Shown: one piece after another, positions 23,303 through 32,170 of the stretch
Layout of the letters: every line of letters starts with the position of its first letter
How positions within the stretch are numbered: position 1 is the stretch's first letter
DNA from: Oscillospiraceae bacterium
GTDB taxonomy: Bacteria; Bacillota; Clostridia; Oscillospirales; Oscillospiraceae
Assembly: GCA_017469115.1 (NCBI GenBank)
Contig: JAFUGY010000018.1
Location: 1-43,070, forward strand
Length of the DNA stretch: 43,070 nt
Direction: 5' to 3'
Translations under genes and position numbers: made by a program
Notes under the pieces: model-generated
What the model saw: only the letters and a program-made list of their open reading frames with translations
Told to the model about the DNA's origin: nothing
The model's database searches: none

Positions 23303-24715
23303 TCATTCGGCAGGTACAAATGTTTTAATGGCAAAGGAATCAAAGATACAGGCTCGGGCTTCCTCTACCGAGGAGAAATCTCCGCAGGCAAGCATCTGAC
23401 AGACGATGTTGCCGATGGCGGTCGCTTCCGTCGGGCCGGCATAAACGGTTTTGCCTGTGCTGTTGGCTGTAAGCTGGTTGAGATAATCGGCATTGGCACC
23501 GCCGCCGATGATATTGATAGCCGGATAGGTCTTCCCCGTCATGGCTTCCAGACTGGAAAGAGATTTCTTATAACAGTCAGCAAGACTCTGGTAAACCACC
23601 GTCGCGAGCTCGCCCGGTGTTTCAGGAACCTGCTGACCGGATTCCCTGCAGGCCTCCTGAATGGTGCGGATCATACTGTCAGGAGCAAAAAAGCGGTGTT
23701 CATCCACATCCACACGAGATGGGAAATCTTTTACCTCTTCTGCCATCTCACAAAGCTGGGCAAAGGAATATGCCTTGTTCATCTCATTTCGGACGGATTG
23801 GATCATCCAGAGGCCCATGATATTTTTCAGGAAACGAACCGTATAGTCGTATCCGCCTTCATTGGTAAAGTTGGCCTCCCTGCTCTGCTCATTGCAGATG
23901 GCGTGATCCAGCTCTACCCCGAGGAGAGACCAGGTGCCGGAACTGATGTAGGCAAAGTCGGGTGTTTTGGCTGGAACTGCCAGCACAGCCGATGCCGTAT
24001 CGTGAGAAGCGACCATCACCACACTGCAGTCAAAGCCGACTTCCTCTTGAACCGCTTTTGTCAAGCGGCCGAGGATCGTGCCCGGTTTCTGAAGCGGTGT
24101 AAAAATCTTCTCCGGGAGGCCGAGCATACGGATGAGTTCATAATCCCAATCCTTGGTATCCGGATTGACAAGCTGCCCCGTGCTGGCAATGGTGTATTCC
24201 GAAGCGCGTTTCCCGGTGAGCAGGAAGTTGTAATAATCCGGGGAAAGAAGAAGCGTCTCAGCCTGCTCCAGCTGTTCCGGGTTCTCCTTTTTCAGCGCAA
24301 CAAGCTGATAGATGGTGTTGAAAACCTGCTTTGCAATGCCGGTGCGCGCATAAAGATCTTTCTCCGGAATCACCTGATATACTTCCCGGTCGATGTCGGT
24401 CGTCCGGTCATCGCGGTATCCCACCGCGTTTCCGATTCGCTTTCCGTTCTCATCCACCAGAACATAGTCAACACCCCAGGTATCAATTCCCATGGATGCA
24501 GGGATCTTGCCGAGTTCACAGCATTTTTTCATACCTTCCTTGATGTGTGAAAAAAGCAGTTCGGAATCCCAGCATTTGTGACCGTCAATTTCTTTCATAC
24601 CGTTTTCAAAGCGGAAAACCTCTTCGAGAACGATTTTTCCATCTTCCACGTGGCTCAGAATATGCCTTCCGCTGGAAGCTCCGATGTCAACTGCAAGAAA
24701 ATAGCTATTACTCAT
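23303..24715 (-). CDS. RhaB-family deoxyketose kinase (rhamnulokinase / L-fuculokinase)
   Basis: FGGY-fold kinase, 470 residues. The opening FLAVDIGASSGRH is the RhaB form of the phosphate loop; MGIDTWGVDYVLVDENG, GYRDDRT, SHDTASAVLAVP and IIGGGANADYLNQL agree with it. By sequence it is a rhamnulokinase, by context (fucI and fucU directly upstream) it probably phosphorylates L-fuculose; several gut Clostridia use this arrangement. The ATG at 24713-24715 lies two bases after the fucU stop, so the genes are coupled; AGAAGGG is 12 bases before it. It is the last gene of the operon and no fuculose-phosphate aldolase follows. Confidence 0.9.
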   Translation of the reverse strand: MSNSYFLAVDIGASSGRHILSHVEDGKIVLEEVFRFENGMKEIDGHKCWDSELLFSHIKEGMKKCCELGKIPASMGIDTWGVDYVLVDENGKRIGNAVGYRDDRTTDIDREVYQVIPEKDLYARTGIAKQVFNTIYQLVALKKENPEQLEQAETLLLSPDYYNFLLTGKRASEYTIASTGQLVNPDTKDWDYELIRMLGLPEKIFTPLQKPGTILGRLTKAVQEEVGFDCSVVMVASHDTASAVLAVPAKTPDFAYISSGTWSLLGVELDHAICNEQSREANFTNEGGYDYTVRFLKNIMGLWMIQSVRNEMNKAYSFAQLCEMAEEVKDFPSRVDVDEHRFFAPDSMIRTIQEACRESGQQVPETPGELATVVYQSLADCYKKSLSSLEAMTGKTYPAINIIGGGANADYLNQLTANSTGKTVYAGPTEATAIGNIVCQMLACGDFSSVEEARACIFDSFAIKTFVPAE

Positions 24716-24717
24716 TG

Positions 24718-25176
24718 TCAGATAACACCCTTCTGGAGGATCACGTTGGCATAAACCTGTGTTTCTCCCGACTGGAGGATGCAATAGCACTTACGGGCCT
24801 GCCGATAAAACTCAAAGCGTTCATAGCTGCCAAAAGCATCTGCTCCGCGCTCATCATACTTTGCGACAGTCTTTTTATAGTCTTCCCATACCGGAATGTC
24901 CATACCCTTATCGCACTCACTGACTTCCATCAGCATAACCGGATGTTCCACATATCTGTCCAGCGGAATCACCTGCAGGATTGCGTCCAGAAGATCATTC
25001 ACTCCGTGCCCGTCCGCCCGGATGAACACGCACTCATTGTCAATTTCATCATTTGCTTTTGCCATGGAAGCGCCGGGGAAATTCCCGTCACCGATGCAGA
25101 TTCTGTCGCCATGCCCCATCTCGCACAGCACTTTCAGCAGTTCGGGTGAAAGAATGGGAGGAATATTTTTCAGCAT
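24718..25176 (-). CDS. fucU: L-fucose mutarotase (RbsD/FucU family)
   Basis: Interconverts alpha and beta L-fucose before isomerisation. The 152-residue length is right for FucU. It shows LCEMGHGDRICIGDGNFP with the catalytic His, then VFIRADGHGVNDLLDAIL, HPVMLMEV and the C-terminal YANVILQKGV. AAAAAGGAG precedes the ATG. It lies 65 bases after fucI, across a GGGGCAG/CTGCCCC hairpin that may tune downstream expression. Confidence 0.93.
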   Translation of the reverse strand: MLKNIPPILSPELLKVLCEMGHGDRICIGDGNFPGASMAKANDEIDNECVFIRADGHGVNDLLDAILQVIPLDRYVEHPVMLMEVSECDKGMDIPVWEDYKKTVAKYDERGADAFGSYERFEFYRQARKCYCILQSGETQVYANVILQKGVI

Positions 25177-25197
25177 AAGTAGTCTCCTTTTTCAAAA

Positions 25198-25220
25198 GGG
25201 GCAGACGATTTGCCTGCCCC
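25198..25220 (-). terminator. Intercistronic hairpin between fucI and fucU
   Basis: On the minus strand GGGGCAG, a 9-base loop, CTGCCCC, then TTTTG. The T-run is short, so it is likely a partial terminator or an mRNA-end stabiliser. Confidence 0.5.
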
Positions 25221-25241
25221 AAATTGTATTGATGTTGTTTA

Positions 25242-27044
25242 TTACTTCTTGTAGAACGGGCCGAAATTGGCACAGGCTCTGTAGTCAGCGCCTTCCTTGT
25301 CCATACCGAAAGCATTCCATGCAGCCGGGCGGAAGATCTTCTCCACCGGAACATTGTGCATTGCCACTGGGATGCGCAGCATGGAGGCAAAGGTGATCAG
25401 ATCCGCGCCGATATGGCCGTAGCTGATGGCACCGTGGTTTGCGCCCCAGTTGTTCATCACATCGTAAGCTGTCTTAAACGGGCTGCCTTCCTTTCCGTCG
25501 CAGCGCGGTGTGAACCACGTGCAGGGCCAGGTATAGTCCGTTCTCTTCCAGAGGATATCCGTCACCTCTTCGGGGAGCTGAACCGTCCACCCTTCGGCAA
25601 TCTGCAGCATAGGCCCAAGCCCTGCCACGAGATTCAGACGGATCATAGTCATCGGCATCTGGCAATCCGTCACGAAACGGCTGGAGTATCCGCCGCCACG
25701 GAAGTAGCCAAGGTCTGCATAGTTCCAGGTTGTGGCTTCCAGCATTGCTTTCTGGTCTTCTTCGGTAACTTCATACCAGGGCTTCATCAGGCGATTGCCC
25801 TTTTCATCTCTTGCCTGACCGCTTGCATCGAGAGCCGTTGCACCGGAGTTGATCAGATGCAGGAAGCCTCCGTTTTCTTTGGCTACGCCTTCCAGATCAT
25901 AACCCGTGACCCGTTTTACAGCCTCCGGGCTCCAGAACGTACGAACGTCAGAGAACATCTGGGCGCGGTTGGTGAGCAGCTTCATAAAGAGCATGCCAAG
26001 GCCATTCAGAACGTCATTTTCGGTTGCAAGCACGTAAGGCTCACGAGTTCCGTTATGGTCAAAGGTGGTGTTGAGTATAGCCTCAGGGAAGTCACAGTTG
26101 GGATAAAAGTCCGTCCACTGTCTCTGGCCCTGGAAGCCGCCGGCGATTGCGTTGTGCCCGACCATCTCTTCTTCGCGGCCTTTGGGAAGATTCGGATTGC
26201 CGTTCATCAGGTCCTTGATGATGAGATACATCTTCAAAGTGAAGTCCCAATCCTTGTCTTTCTGCTCACGGGAACGCTGCAGTTCTTCGGGGTTCTTATC
26301 AAAGCCTTCTTTGATATACTTGGCAGCCCATGCTTTCAGCTTTTCAAGCTCTTTTTCATCGTAGATGCCTTCCGTCATGCGGCGAATCACTTCAACTTCA
26401 TCCACAGACTCGACTCTCATGCCGAGATATTCCTCGATGAACTTGCTGTCGATAATTGAGCCGCCGATGCCCATGCAGATGGAGCCGATCTGGAGATAGC
26501 TCTTGCCGCGCATCGTCGCCACTGCTACTGCTGCACGCGCAAAGCGGAGCAGCTTTTCCTTGACATCTTCCGGAATCACCGTGTCGTCAGCATCCTGCAC
26601 ATCATGGCCGTAAATGCCGAATGCAGGCAGACCCTTCTGGGCATGCGTTGCCAGAACGGATGCCAGATAAACAGCGCCCGGGCGCTCGGTTGCATTCAAG
26701 CCCCAAACCGCTTTGATGGTATTGCGATCCATGTCCATGGTTTCTGCGCCATAGCACCAGCAGGGCGTCACGGAAAGCGTGATGGCGACGCCTTCCCGGC
26801 GGAACTTTTCCTCACAGGCGGCAGCTTCGGCAACACGGCCGATGGTGGTGTCAGCAATCACAACTTTTACGGGTTCGCCGTTGGAATAGCGAAGATTTTC
26901 CTCAAACAGCTTTGCTGCGGATTTTGCCATATTCATGGTCTGATCTTCCAGGCTTTCGCGCACTCTCAGCGGGCCGCGACGGCCGTCGATAATCGGGCGG
27001 ATGCCGATTACAGGGTATTCCCCAATATAACGATTCTTTGCCAT
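25242..27044 (-). CDS. fucI: L-fucose isomerase
   Basis: Converts L-fucose to L-fuculose; a Mn2+-dependent hexamer that may also accept D-arabinose. The 600 residues agree with the usual 590 or so. Recognised stretches: [21 protein letters not shown] at the start, the [20 protein letters not shown] loop, [15 protein letters not shown], a Glu in PEAILN and an Asp in ATENDVLNG that fit the metal ligands, and [16 protein letters not shown] with the metal-binding His. AAAAAAGGAG lies before the ATG and a strong promoter about 45 bases upstream. It leads the operon with fucU and the kinase. Confidence 0.97.
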   Translation of the reverse strand: MAKNRYIGEYPVIGIRPIIDGRRGPLRVRESLEDQTMNMAKSAAKLFEENLRYSNGEPVKVVIADTTIGRVAEAAACEEKFRREGVAITLSVTPCWCYGAETMDMDRNTIKAVWGLNATERPGAVYLASVLATHAQKGLPAFGIYGHDVQDADDTVIPEDVKEKLLRFARAAVAVATMRGKSYLQIGSICMGIGGSIIDSKFIEEYLGMRVESVDEVEVIRRMTEGIYDEKELEKLKAWAAKYIKEGFDKNPEELQRSREQKDKDWDFTLKMYLIIKDLMNGNPNLPKGREEEMVGHNAIAGGFQGQRQWTDFYPNCDFPEAILNTTFDHNGTREPYVLATENDVLNGLGMLFMKLLTNRAQMFSDVRTFWSPEAVKRVTGYDLEGVAKENGGFLHLINSGATALDASGQARDEKGNRLMKPWYEVTEEDQKAMLEATTWNYADLGYFRGGGYSSRFVTDCQMPMTMIRLNLVAGLGPMLQIAEGWTVQLPEEVTDILWKRTDYTWPCTWFTPRCDGKEGSPFKTAYDVMNNWGANHGAISYGHIGADLITFASMLRIPVAMHNVPVEKIFRPAAWNAFGMDKEGADYRACANFGPFYKK

Positions 27045-27086
27045 ACAGTTTCTCCTTTTTTCGTAATATTAATTTGAGATACTTTA

Positions 27087-27115
27087 ATTATAGCATTGAG
27101 TTCTTTCCGGGGCAA
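27087..27115 (-). promoter_or_regulatory. Sigma-A promoter of the fucose operon
   Basis: On the minus strand TTGCCC (27115-27110), 17 bases, TATAAT (27092-27087). Confidence 0.7.
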
Positions 27116-27144
27116 GCAGTTTTACCAAAATTTCTTTCAGAAGG

Positions 27145-27188
27145 CAAAAAAGCATCCTGCGTGTGAAGCTGCCCACAGCACAGGATGC
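27145..27188 (-). terminator. Terminator after hslO
   Basis: On the minus strand GCATCCTG and CAGGATGC form an 8-bp stem with a 21-base loop, followed by TTTTTTGCC. It starts 6 bases after the stop codon. Confidence 0.7.
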
Positions 27189-27194
27189 AACGCC

Positions 27195-28097
27195 TTATTC
27201 CGTTTTTTCTTCCCGGCGCAGGTTTTTCAGATCTTCCGGGGTAAAGAGATAAGTGGCATCACAAAACTGGCAGCCGATTTCGACGTCCTCGCCATCCCGA
27301 ATCATTTCTTCCAGATCTGCAGGGTCGATGCATGCCACAGCCTCGGAGGCCCGTTCACGGCTGCAAAAACACCGATAGCTGATCTCTTCCCGGCCGACGA
27401 TGTGATACTCAATATCTTTCATCACCTGGGCAAAAACAGTATCTGTTCCGTCTTCTGCCAGAATCGTTGTCAGCTGATCCATCAGGAAGATGTTCTCTTC
27501 CAGTTTCGTAATCAGTGACTCATCCGCTCCCGGCATGAGCTGTACCAGAAAACCGCCTGCTGCTTTGATGGAGGTATCGGTATCCACCAGCACGCCAAGC
27601 CCGCAGGCTGAAGGGATCTGTTCGCTTTCAATCAGATAAGCCGTAAAATCCTCAGCGATCTCTCCGCTGATCAGCTCCACCGAACCGATATAGGGCTCTT
27701 TCAACCCGATATCACGGCTCACCGTGAAGCTACCGTTTCTGCCTACTGCGGTGCCGACATCGAGCTTCCCATCCGGCCGAAGAGGCAGATCCACTGACGG
27801 CTGGCCAACATAGCCTCTCACGTTTCCTCCGGAATCGGAGACTGCCACAATTCCTTTGATCGGCCCGTCACCCGCTACACGAATGGTGAGGGTGCCGTTT
27901 TCTTCTTTCATGGCATTCCCAAGAAGAGAGGCCGCACAAAGCGTCCGCCCGAGGGCTGCTGAAGCGACAGGGGAAGTGTGATGAATTTCTCTCGCCCGCT
28001 GCACGGTATTTTTCGCTGTAATCACAGCAATTTTAATCATTCCGTCCGCTCCCGTGGCGCGGATGATTTCGTCGTGAGCCATTTCTCTTGTATCCAT
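27195..28097 (-). CDS. hslO: Hsp33 family redox-regulated chaperone
   Basis: Cytoplasmic holdase switched on by oxidation, 300 residues. The N-terminal domain has ATGADGMIKIAVITAKNTVQ and HHTSPVASAALGRTL, followed by GDGPIKGIVAVSDSGGNVRGYV. The C-terminal zinc switch is present: CFCSRER and CQFC give the four cysteines. The ATG at 28095-28097 comes one base after the plsY stop, so the genes are coupled; AAGGG lies before it. A longer reading overlaps plsY and has no site. The pairing with plsY is unrelated in function and probably only shares a promoter. Confidence 0.95.
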   Translation of the reverse strand: MDTREMAHDEIIRATGADGMIKIAVITAKNTVQRAREIHHTSPVASAALGRTLCAASLLGNAMKEENGTLTIRVAGDGPIKGIVAVSDSGGNVRGYVGQPSVDLPLRPDGKLDVGTAVGRNGSFTVSRDIGLKEPYIGSVELISGEIAEDFTAYLIESEQIPSACGLGVLVDTDTSIKAAGGFLVQLMPGADESLITKLEENIFLMDQLTTILAEDGTDTVFAQVMKDIEYHIVGREEISYRCFCSRERASEAVACIDPADLEEMIRDGEDVEIGCQFCDATYLFTPEDLKNLRREEKTE

Positions 28098-28098
28098 A

Positions 28099-28707
28099 TT
28101 ACTTCTTTTTTCCCTTCTTTTCATCGCCGAAATGAAAGTCCTTCTCCTCTCCCTTCATCAGGCGGGAAATGTTCTCTTTGTGGCGGAAAATAATAATGGA
28201 CGCGGCAACAGCAACCATACAAAGATAACGCCAGTCATGTATGACGAGAACCGCCGCGGGGATTGCGGAAAACGTCGCCAGAATGGAGGCAAGCGAAATC
28301 TTTTTCGAGAGAACTGCCGTGAGAATAAACACAACAAGAACCGTGACGGTAATGCGCCAATCAACCATTGCCGTAATGGCGAGGCCGACGGCCACTCCTT
28401 TCCCGCCTTTGAAATGATGATAAGCCGGGAAGCAGTGCCCGATCTGGCAGCCAAGGCAGGCTACAATAACACCCCAGTCTCCGGCAAGAGCTTTTCCGAT
28501 CAGCACCGCCGCCACGGTTTTCAGCACATCCCCCAAAAGCGTCAGCGCTCCGGCAAGCTTTCCGAAGCTTCTGGCCATATTGGTCGCTCCGGCATTACCG
28601 CTGCCTTCACCGCGTACATCTTTTCGATACATCAACCTGCTGAGAACAATGGAAAAGCTGGCAGATCCCAACACATAGGCAATCACAGCACTTAACAGTA
28701 TTTTCAC
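28099..28707 (-). CDS. plsY: Acyl-phosphate:glycerol-3-phosphate acyltransferase PlsY
   Basis: Membrane enzyme of phospholipid synthesis that acylates glycerol-3-phosphate with acyl-phosphate. It has 202 residues and five predicted membrane helices. The three PlsY motifs are seen: GEGSGNAGATNMAR, HHFKGGKGVAV and FRHKENISRLMKG. The start is a GTG (28705-28707) with GGAGG 5 bases upstream; reading from the far ATG would add 45 residues with no homology and would begin upstream of the promoter at 28772-28800. The C-terminal tail is short and Lys-rich. Confidence 0.94.
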   Translation of the reverse strand: MKILLSAVIAYVLGSASFSIVLSRLMYRKDVRGEGSGNAGATNMARSFGKLAGALTLLGDVLKTVAAVLIGKALAGDWGVIVACLGCQIGHCFPAYHHFKGGKGVAVGLAITAMVDWRITVTVLVVFILTAVLSKKISLASILATFSAIPAAVLVIHDWRYLCMVAVAASIIIFRHKENISRLMKGEEKDFHFGDEKKGKKK

Positions 28708-28771
28708 GGTCGCCTCCGAAAACACATACAAAAATTGCTCGGGGATAACTTCCCTTTGCAGAATCTTTGGT

Positions 28772-28800
28772 ATCTTACCACTGCAGGAACCACTTTTCAA
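28772..28800 (-). promoter_or_regulatory. Sigma-A promoter of plsY-hslO
   Basis: On the minus strand TTGAAA (28800-28795), 17 bases, TAAGAT (28777-28772). Confidence 0.65.
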
Positions 28801-28833
28801 CTGCCAATTGTAAAGAAATCCTGAAAAGTACGG

Positions 28834-28862
28834 TTGACCCACGGCGGTAAATCAAGTAAAAT
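28834..28862 (+). promoter_or_regulatory. Sigma-A promoter of rnz
   Basis: TTGACC (28834-28839), 17 bases, TAAAAT (28857-28862). It is back to back with the plsY promoter. Confidence 0.7.
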
Positions 28863-28900
28863 AGTTACACCGGTTGTGAAAGGAGGATTCTGCAGGCTGT

Positions 28901-29833
28901 ATGATTGACATCACTTTGTTAGGCACCGGCGCCACCATGCCCCTGCCGGACCGTGCTTTGACGGCCGTTCACCTTGCTTTCGGCGGCCGATCCATTCTCT
29001 TTGACTGCGGAGAAGGCACCCAGTCAGCGGCACGAAAAGCACATGTAAGCCTGATGAAAACAGACCTGATTGCGCTGACACACTATCACGGTGACCATCT
29101 GTTCGGCCTTCCCGGTTTGCTGCAGACCTTCGGCTGTCTGGGGCGGACAAGCCCTCTCTTCCTGACCGGGCCGGATGGGCTGGAAGAGGCCATGGCTCCC
29201 GTTCTGCAGCTTTGCGGCCAATTGCCTTTTGATCTTCATTTTCTCCATTTGAATGAACAAGGAGCGCAGTTGTCTGATATTTTCCCCCATTTTCCGGAAG
29301 AATCTTTTCTTTTCCCCATTCCGACGTGCCACCGTGTTATCAGCCAGGGTTATCGGTTTTCTCTACAGCGTCCCGGGAAATTTGACTTTACTGCAGCAGA
29401 AAAACTCCGTGTACCGAAGCCATTCTGGAGCCTTCTCCAGCATGGGAAAACCGTCACACTGGAGGATGGGAGAACGATTCTTCCCTCTCAGGTCCTCGGG
29501 CCGGAGAGGAAAGGGCTCAGCATCGTTTTTTCCGGTGACACCTCTCCCTGTGCGGCACTTTCGGAAGCTGCCGAAGAGGCTGATCTTTTCATCTGTGAGG
29601 CAACCTACGGGGAAGACAGTTACGCAGACCAGGCAGAAAAGTACGGCCACTGCACGTTTTCACAGGCCGCACGACTTGCCGCCGATGCCCACGCCAAACG
29701 CCTGTGGCTGGCACACTTTTCGCAGATTATGGAACATCCGGAAGATTTTCTTCCCAATGCTCAAACTATCTTTCCCGATGCCGTTTGCGGCAGTGATGGG
29801 CTGCACATCACACTCCGGTTTGAAGAAGCTTGA
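28901..29833 (+). CDS. rnz: Ribonuclease Z (tRNA 3'-endonuclease)
   Basis: Metallo-beta-lactamase-fold endonuclease that trims tRNA 3' ends, 310 residues, standard length. It has LLGTGATMPLPDRALTA at the start, FDCGEGTQ, and the metal motif THYHGDH, then PTCHRVISQGYRF, the IVFSGDTSPC metal strand, CEATYGEDSYADQAEKYGHCTFSQAA and LAHFSQ. The family usually has THLHGDH, so Tyr for Leu is a minor change. GGAGG lies 14 bases before the ATG, rather far, but no closer start fits homology. Confidence 0.93.
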   Translation: MIDITLLGTGATMPLPDRALTAVHLAFGGRSILFDCGEGTQSAARKAHVSLMKTDLIALTHYHGDHLFGLPGLLQTFGCLGRTSPLFLTGPDGLEEAMAPVLQLCGQLPFDLHFLHLNEQGAQLSDIFPHFPEESFLFPIPTCHRVISQGYRFSLQRPGKFDFTAAEKLRVPKPFWSLLQHGKTVTLEDGRTILPSQVLGPERKGLSIVFSGDTSPCAALSEAAEEADLFICEATYGEDSYADQAEKYGHCTFSQAARLAADAHAKRLWLAHFSQIMEHPEDFLPNAQTIFPDAVCGSDGLHITLRFEEA

Positions 29834-29908
29834 ACCACATTCAAAAAATCAGAATATTTGGAGTATAGTGATATTTGTACCCTGCGGAGATTATAAGGAA
29901 GGAGGCGG

Positions 29909-30508
29909 ATGATAGTGTTTAATCCGGATAAGATTGAAGATCTGCAGTTCTACACTGAAAAGCAGATTATGGATCGGAAGTCCGCCAAAATAAAAGCAGT
30001 TGACCTCGCTATCCCGGTTATCGCAATGGCAAATGCTGATGGCGGGTACCTTGCAATAGGAATAGAAGATAATGGAATCATCACAGGGATTGACAATTTC
30101 GAAAAAAATGTGAATGAGTTGCTTCGTGTTCCTTTTGATTTTTGCAATCCTAATGTACAGGTTGATCTGAAAACGATGGATGTGGTTGATCACAGGGGAA
30201 ATCCGAATCACATTCTGAGAATGCAGGTATATCCGAGCAATAAAGTTGTGGCTAGTCAGGCGGATGAAGTTTATCTGCGTGTAGGCGATAAAAGCAAAAA
30301 GCTGAATTTTGAGCAGCGCCTTCAATTTGTGTATGCAAAAGGTGTAAAGTATTTTGAAGATCAGCCCGTTGCAGGGGCTACTATTGAGGATATAGATCTG
30401 GACTTTGTCTCCGAATACTGCAGGAAGATCGGATACGACAAAGGAGATGCGGAATTTTATCTGCGGCATAATCATGATTTCATTACCAGAAAAGTGATGA
30501 GGATGTAA
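29909..30508 (+). CDS. AlbA/Schlafen-type ATP-binding regulator, N-terminal half of a split gene
   Basis: The 199-residue piece holds the AlbA_2 (Schlafen-like) domain: YTEKQIMDRKSA, VIAMANADGGYLAIGIEDNGIITGI and EVYLRVGDKSKKLNFEQR. In homologues one protein of about 480 residues continues into an ATPase and winged-helix half; here the frame stops in FITRKVMRM at TAA (30506-30508). Reading the run of four A at 30490-30493 with a -1 shift gives HYQKSDEDVMSGAAILLFGK, which restores the family sequence. So one base has been lost, or the read is in error, or the two halves are made by coupled restart at TAATG. GGAGG precedes the ATG by only 3 bases; a GTG at 29915 has better spacing. Confidence 0.75.
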   Translation: MIVFNPDKIEDLQFYTEKQIMDRKSAKIKAVDLAIPVIAMANADGGYLAIGIEDNGIITGIDNFEKNVNELLRVPFDFCNPNVQVDLKTMDVVDHRGNPNHILRMQVYPSNKVVASQADEVYLRVGDKSKKLNFEQRLQFVYAKGVKYFEDQPVAGATIEDIDLDFVSEYCRKIGYDKGDAEFYLRHNHDFITRKVMRM

Positions 30509-31368
30509 TGAGTGGAGCAGCTATCCTACTCTTCGGCAAGAGTCCGCAGAAGTATTTTCCTCGTGCTCGTGTGCGCTTCGTACGGTATGAGGGAAAGAAA
30601 GCCGAGGTCGGAGACCGCATGAATGTGGTCAAAGACGAAAAGTTCTCCGGTCGGTTACTTGATCAGCTGAGAAATGCGATAGCGTTTGTACGGACTCAAA
30701 TCAGAGAATATACAAAACTCGGTGAGGGTGCTGTATTCCAGACCATTCCTGAATTTCCAGAGTTCTGCTGGACAGAACTTATCGTCAACGCTGTTGCTCA
30801 CCGGGATTACAGTATCGGCGGCACAGATATACAGGTGAAAATGTTTGATGACCATTTTACCGTGGAAAGCCCTGGTATTCTTCCCGGTCTTGTCCGCGTC
30901 AATAACATTCGTGAGTTTCATTTTTCCAGAAATCCGATGATTGTTGAACTTTTGAATGAATATGATCTTGTAAAAGAGTTTGGCGAAGGAGTGGATCGTG
31001 TATTTAACGACATGGAAGCGGCTGGACTGCCAGCGCCAGAATTTAGGCAATCGGAGTTTATGCTTTATGCAACGCTGAAGAATAAGAATTGGGGGCAGAA
31101 GGATGCTTTCTGGAATAACTCCGTCACAAGTGAAGGAGCTTGTGACGGAGTTAGTGAAGGAGCTTGTGAAGAGGCTGATTTGTTGCAACAAGTAGTCGAT
31201 TTTTGCGCCTTACCCAGGACCAAAGCAGAAATACAAGAATACTGCGGGTTCCATTCAGATAGATATGTTCGGCAACAGGTCATTCAGCCGCTGTTAGTGC
31301 AAGGAAGACTGATTCGTACAATCCCTGATAAGCCAAGTAGTCCGAAACAAAAATATTTGAAAAAATGA
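30508..31368 (+). CDS. AlbA/Schlafen-type ATP-binding regulator, C-terminal half of a split gene
   Basis: A 286-residue frame that starts at the ATG sharing its A with the stop of the previous frame. It contains the HATPase_c_4 domain: ELIVNAVAHRDYS, KMFDDHFTVESPGILPG, FSRNPMIVELLNEYDLVKEFGEGVDR, then a linker with two copies of SEGAC (nt repeat at 31129-31145 and 31153-31169, 17 bases each) and a C-terminal winged helix, LPRTKAEIQEYCG. Homologues are single proteins thought to be transcription regulators or phage-related defence proteins. Alone, this half lacks the AlbA domain. No terminator follows closely. Confidence 0.75.
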   Translation: MSGAAILLFGKSPQKYFPRARVRFVRYEGKKAEVGDRMNVVKDEKFSGRLLDQLRNAIAFVRTQIREYTKLGEGAVFQTIPEFPEFCWTELIVNAVAHRDYSIGGTDIQVKMFDDHFTVESPGILPGLVRVNNIREFHFSRNPMIVELLNEYDLVKEFGEGVDRVFNDMEAAGLPAPEFRQSEFMLYATLKNKNWGQKDAFWNNSVTSEGACDGVSEGACEEADLLQQVVDFCALPRTKAEIQEYCGFHSDRYVRQQVIQPLLVQGRLIRTIPDKPSSPKQKYLKK

Positions 31369-31458
31369 TATGATGCCCACTAAGCAGCTTTCTAAATCCT
31401 GGATAGTGGCTCAGTGGGCTACTTTAATCGCGCCACTGCTCTGTTCTGTCAATATATT

Positions 31459-31482
31459 CTTGAAATACTTCAAGATTTTTTT
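31459..31482 (+). terminator. Hairpin with T-run downstream of the split gene
   Basis: TCTTGAA (31459-31465) and TTCAAGA (31469-31475) with a 3-base loop, then seven T. Its arms share CTTCAAG with the larger inverted repeat that follows. Confidence 0.5.
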
Positions 31483-31485
31483 ATG

Positions 31486-31543
31486 AAAAAGTTGAAATGC
31501 TTCAAGTTTTTCTTTGTTTTTTCTTGAAGCATTTCAACTTTTT
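31486..31543. repeat. Perfect 21-bp inverted repeat
   Basis: The arm at 31486-31506 (core GTTGAAATGCTTCAAG) is the exact reverse complement of 31523-31543, with a T-rich 16-base loop. Ends of both arms are A or T runs, so it can terminate in both directions, but 21 perfect pairs exceed what a terminator needs. It may be the end pair of a tiny mobile element or a phage/plasmid-type palindrome. Confidence 0.7.
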
Positions 31544-31594
31544 ATTGCATTTTACTCAAATCCGGACCCAGTTTTATCCGACAGCTGCTTTTCT

Positions 31595-31702
31595 TCAGGC
31601 GTCTTTCTCTTCAAAGGGTCTGTTCCACGAACCGATCTCAATCAGATTTCCTTCCGGATCCGCGATATAGCATGTTCTCTGTCCCCATGGTTCTGTAGTT
31701 GG
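31595..31702 (-). pseudogene. Remnant: C-terminal end of a VOC (glyoxalase/bleomycin resistance fold) protein
   Basis: On the minus strand the frame reads EPWGQRTCYIADPEGNLIEI then GSWNRPFEEKDA and stop. This is the last beta-strand motif of VOC proteins (D-P-E-G-N-x-I-E with the metal Glu). The codon before the 35-residue stretch is a stop (31703-31705), and no start follows, so it is the broken tail of a lost gene. Confidence 0.7.
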
Positions 31703-32057
31703 CTAATGTATATTTATGCATTTTACGTTCTTTTCCAGTTCTCTTTGCCGGTTTCTTGTTGAGCGTAAAATTTGATCCGTCTTCCCGGTTTGCCCCTCCA
31801 TGAACAAGCAAAGTGGTTAATCCTTTGTTTCTCAGATTCCCTCATAAGCTCCAGGCATTTCTCTTCCATCGCGTCAGAATCGCTTCTGAGCGGTTTTACG
31901 CTCTTATCCCCAACACAACTATGCTCAAATTTGGAAATGCCTTCAGAACGCGTTTTCCGGCCGTGGCAGAGCCTCTCCTTTGTCTGACGCAATTCAGAAA
32001 TTGCAGCGAGCTTCTTTTTCAGTCTTTGCTCGGAAAGCAATCTCCCTTTTCGCCGCC

Positions 32058-32151
32058 AGTGACAGTCGTGTCACTCCTGTCAGAAAGTTCTATTAAAGAA
32101 AAATTTTTCCTCTATAGCGAAGTTCCTGAAGCGAGTATCACGACTGTCACT
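32058..32151. repeat. Structured element A of a tandem pair
   Basis: The left arm AGTGACAGTCGTG (32058-32070) and the right arm CACGACTGTCACT (32139-32151) are exact inverse complements; inner pairs ACTC/GAGT and TCAG/CTGA extend the stem. The interior contains ATAGCGAAGTTCCTGA, shared with element B. See the findings. Confidence 0.65.
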
Positions 32152-32170
32152 TTCTTCTTCCTTCACTATC

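Noticed and set aside
31723-32040. 105-codon minus-strand frame, Lys/Arg/Glu-rich (LSEQRLKKKLAAISELRQ near its start)
   Set aside because: It may be another broken gene, but I recognise no family, and no ribosome binding site is seen; left out as a feature.
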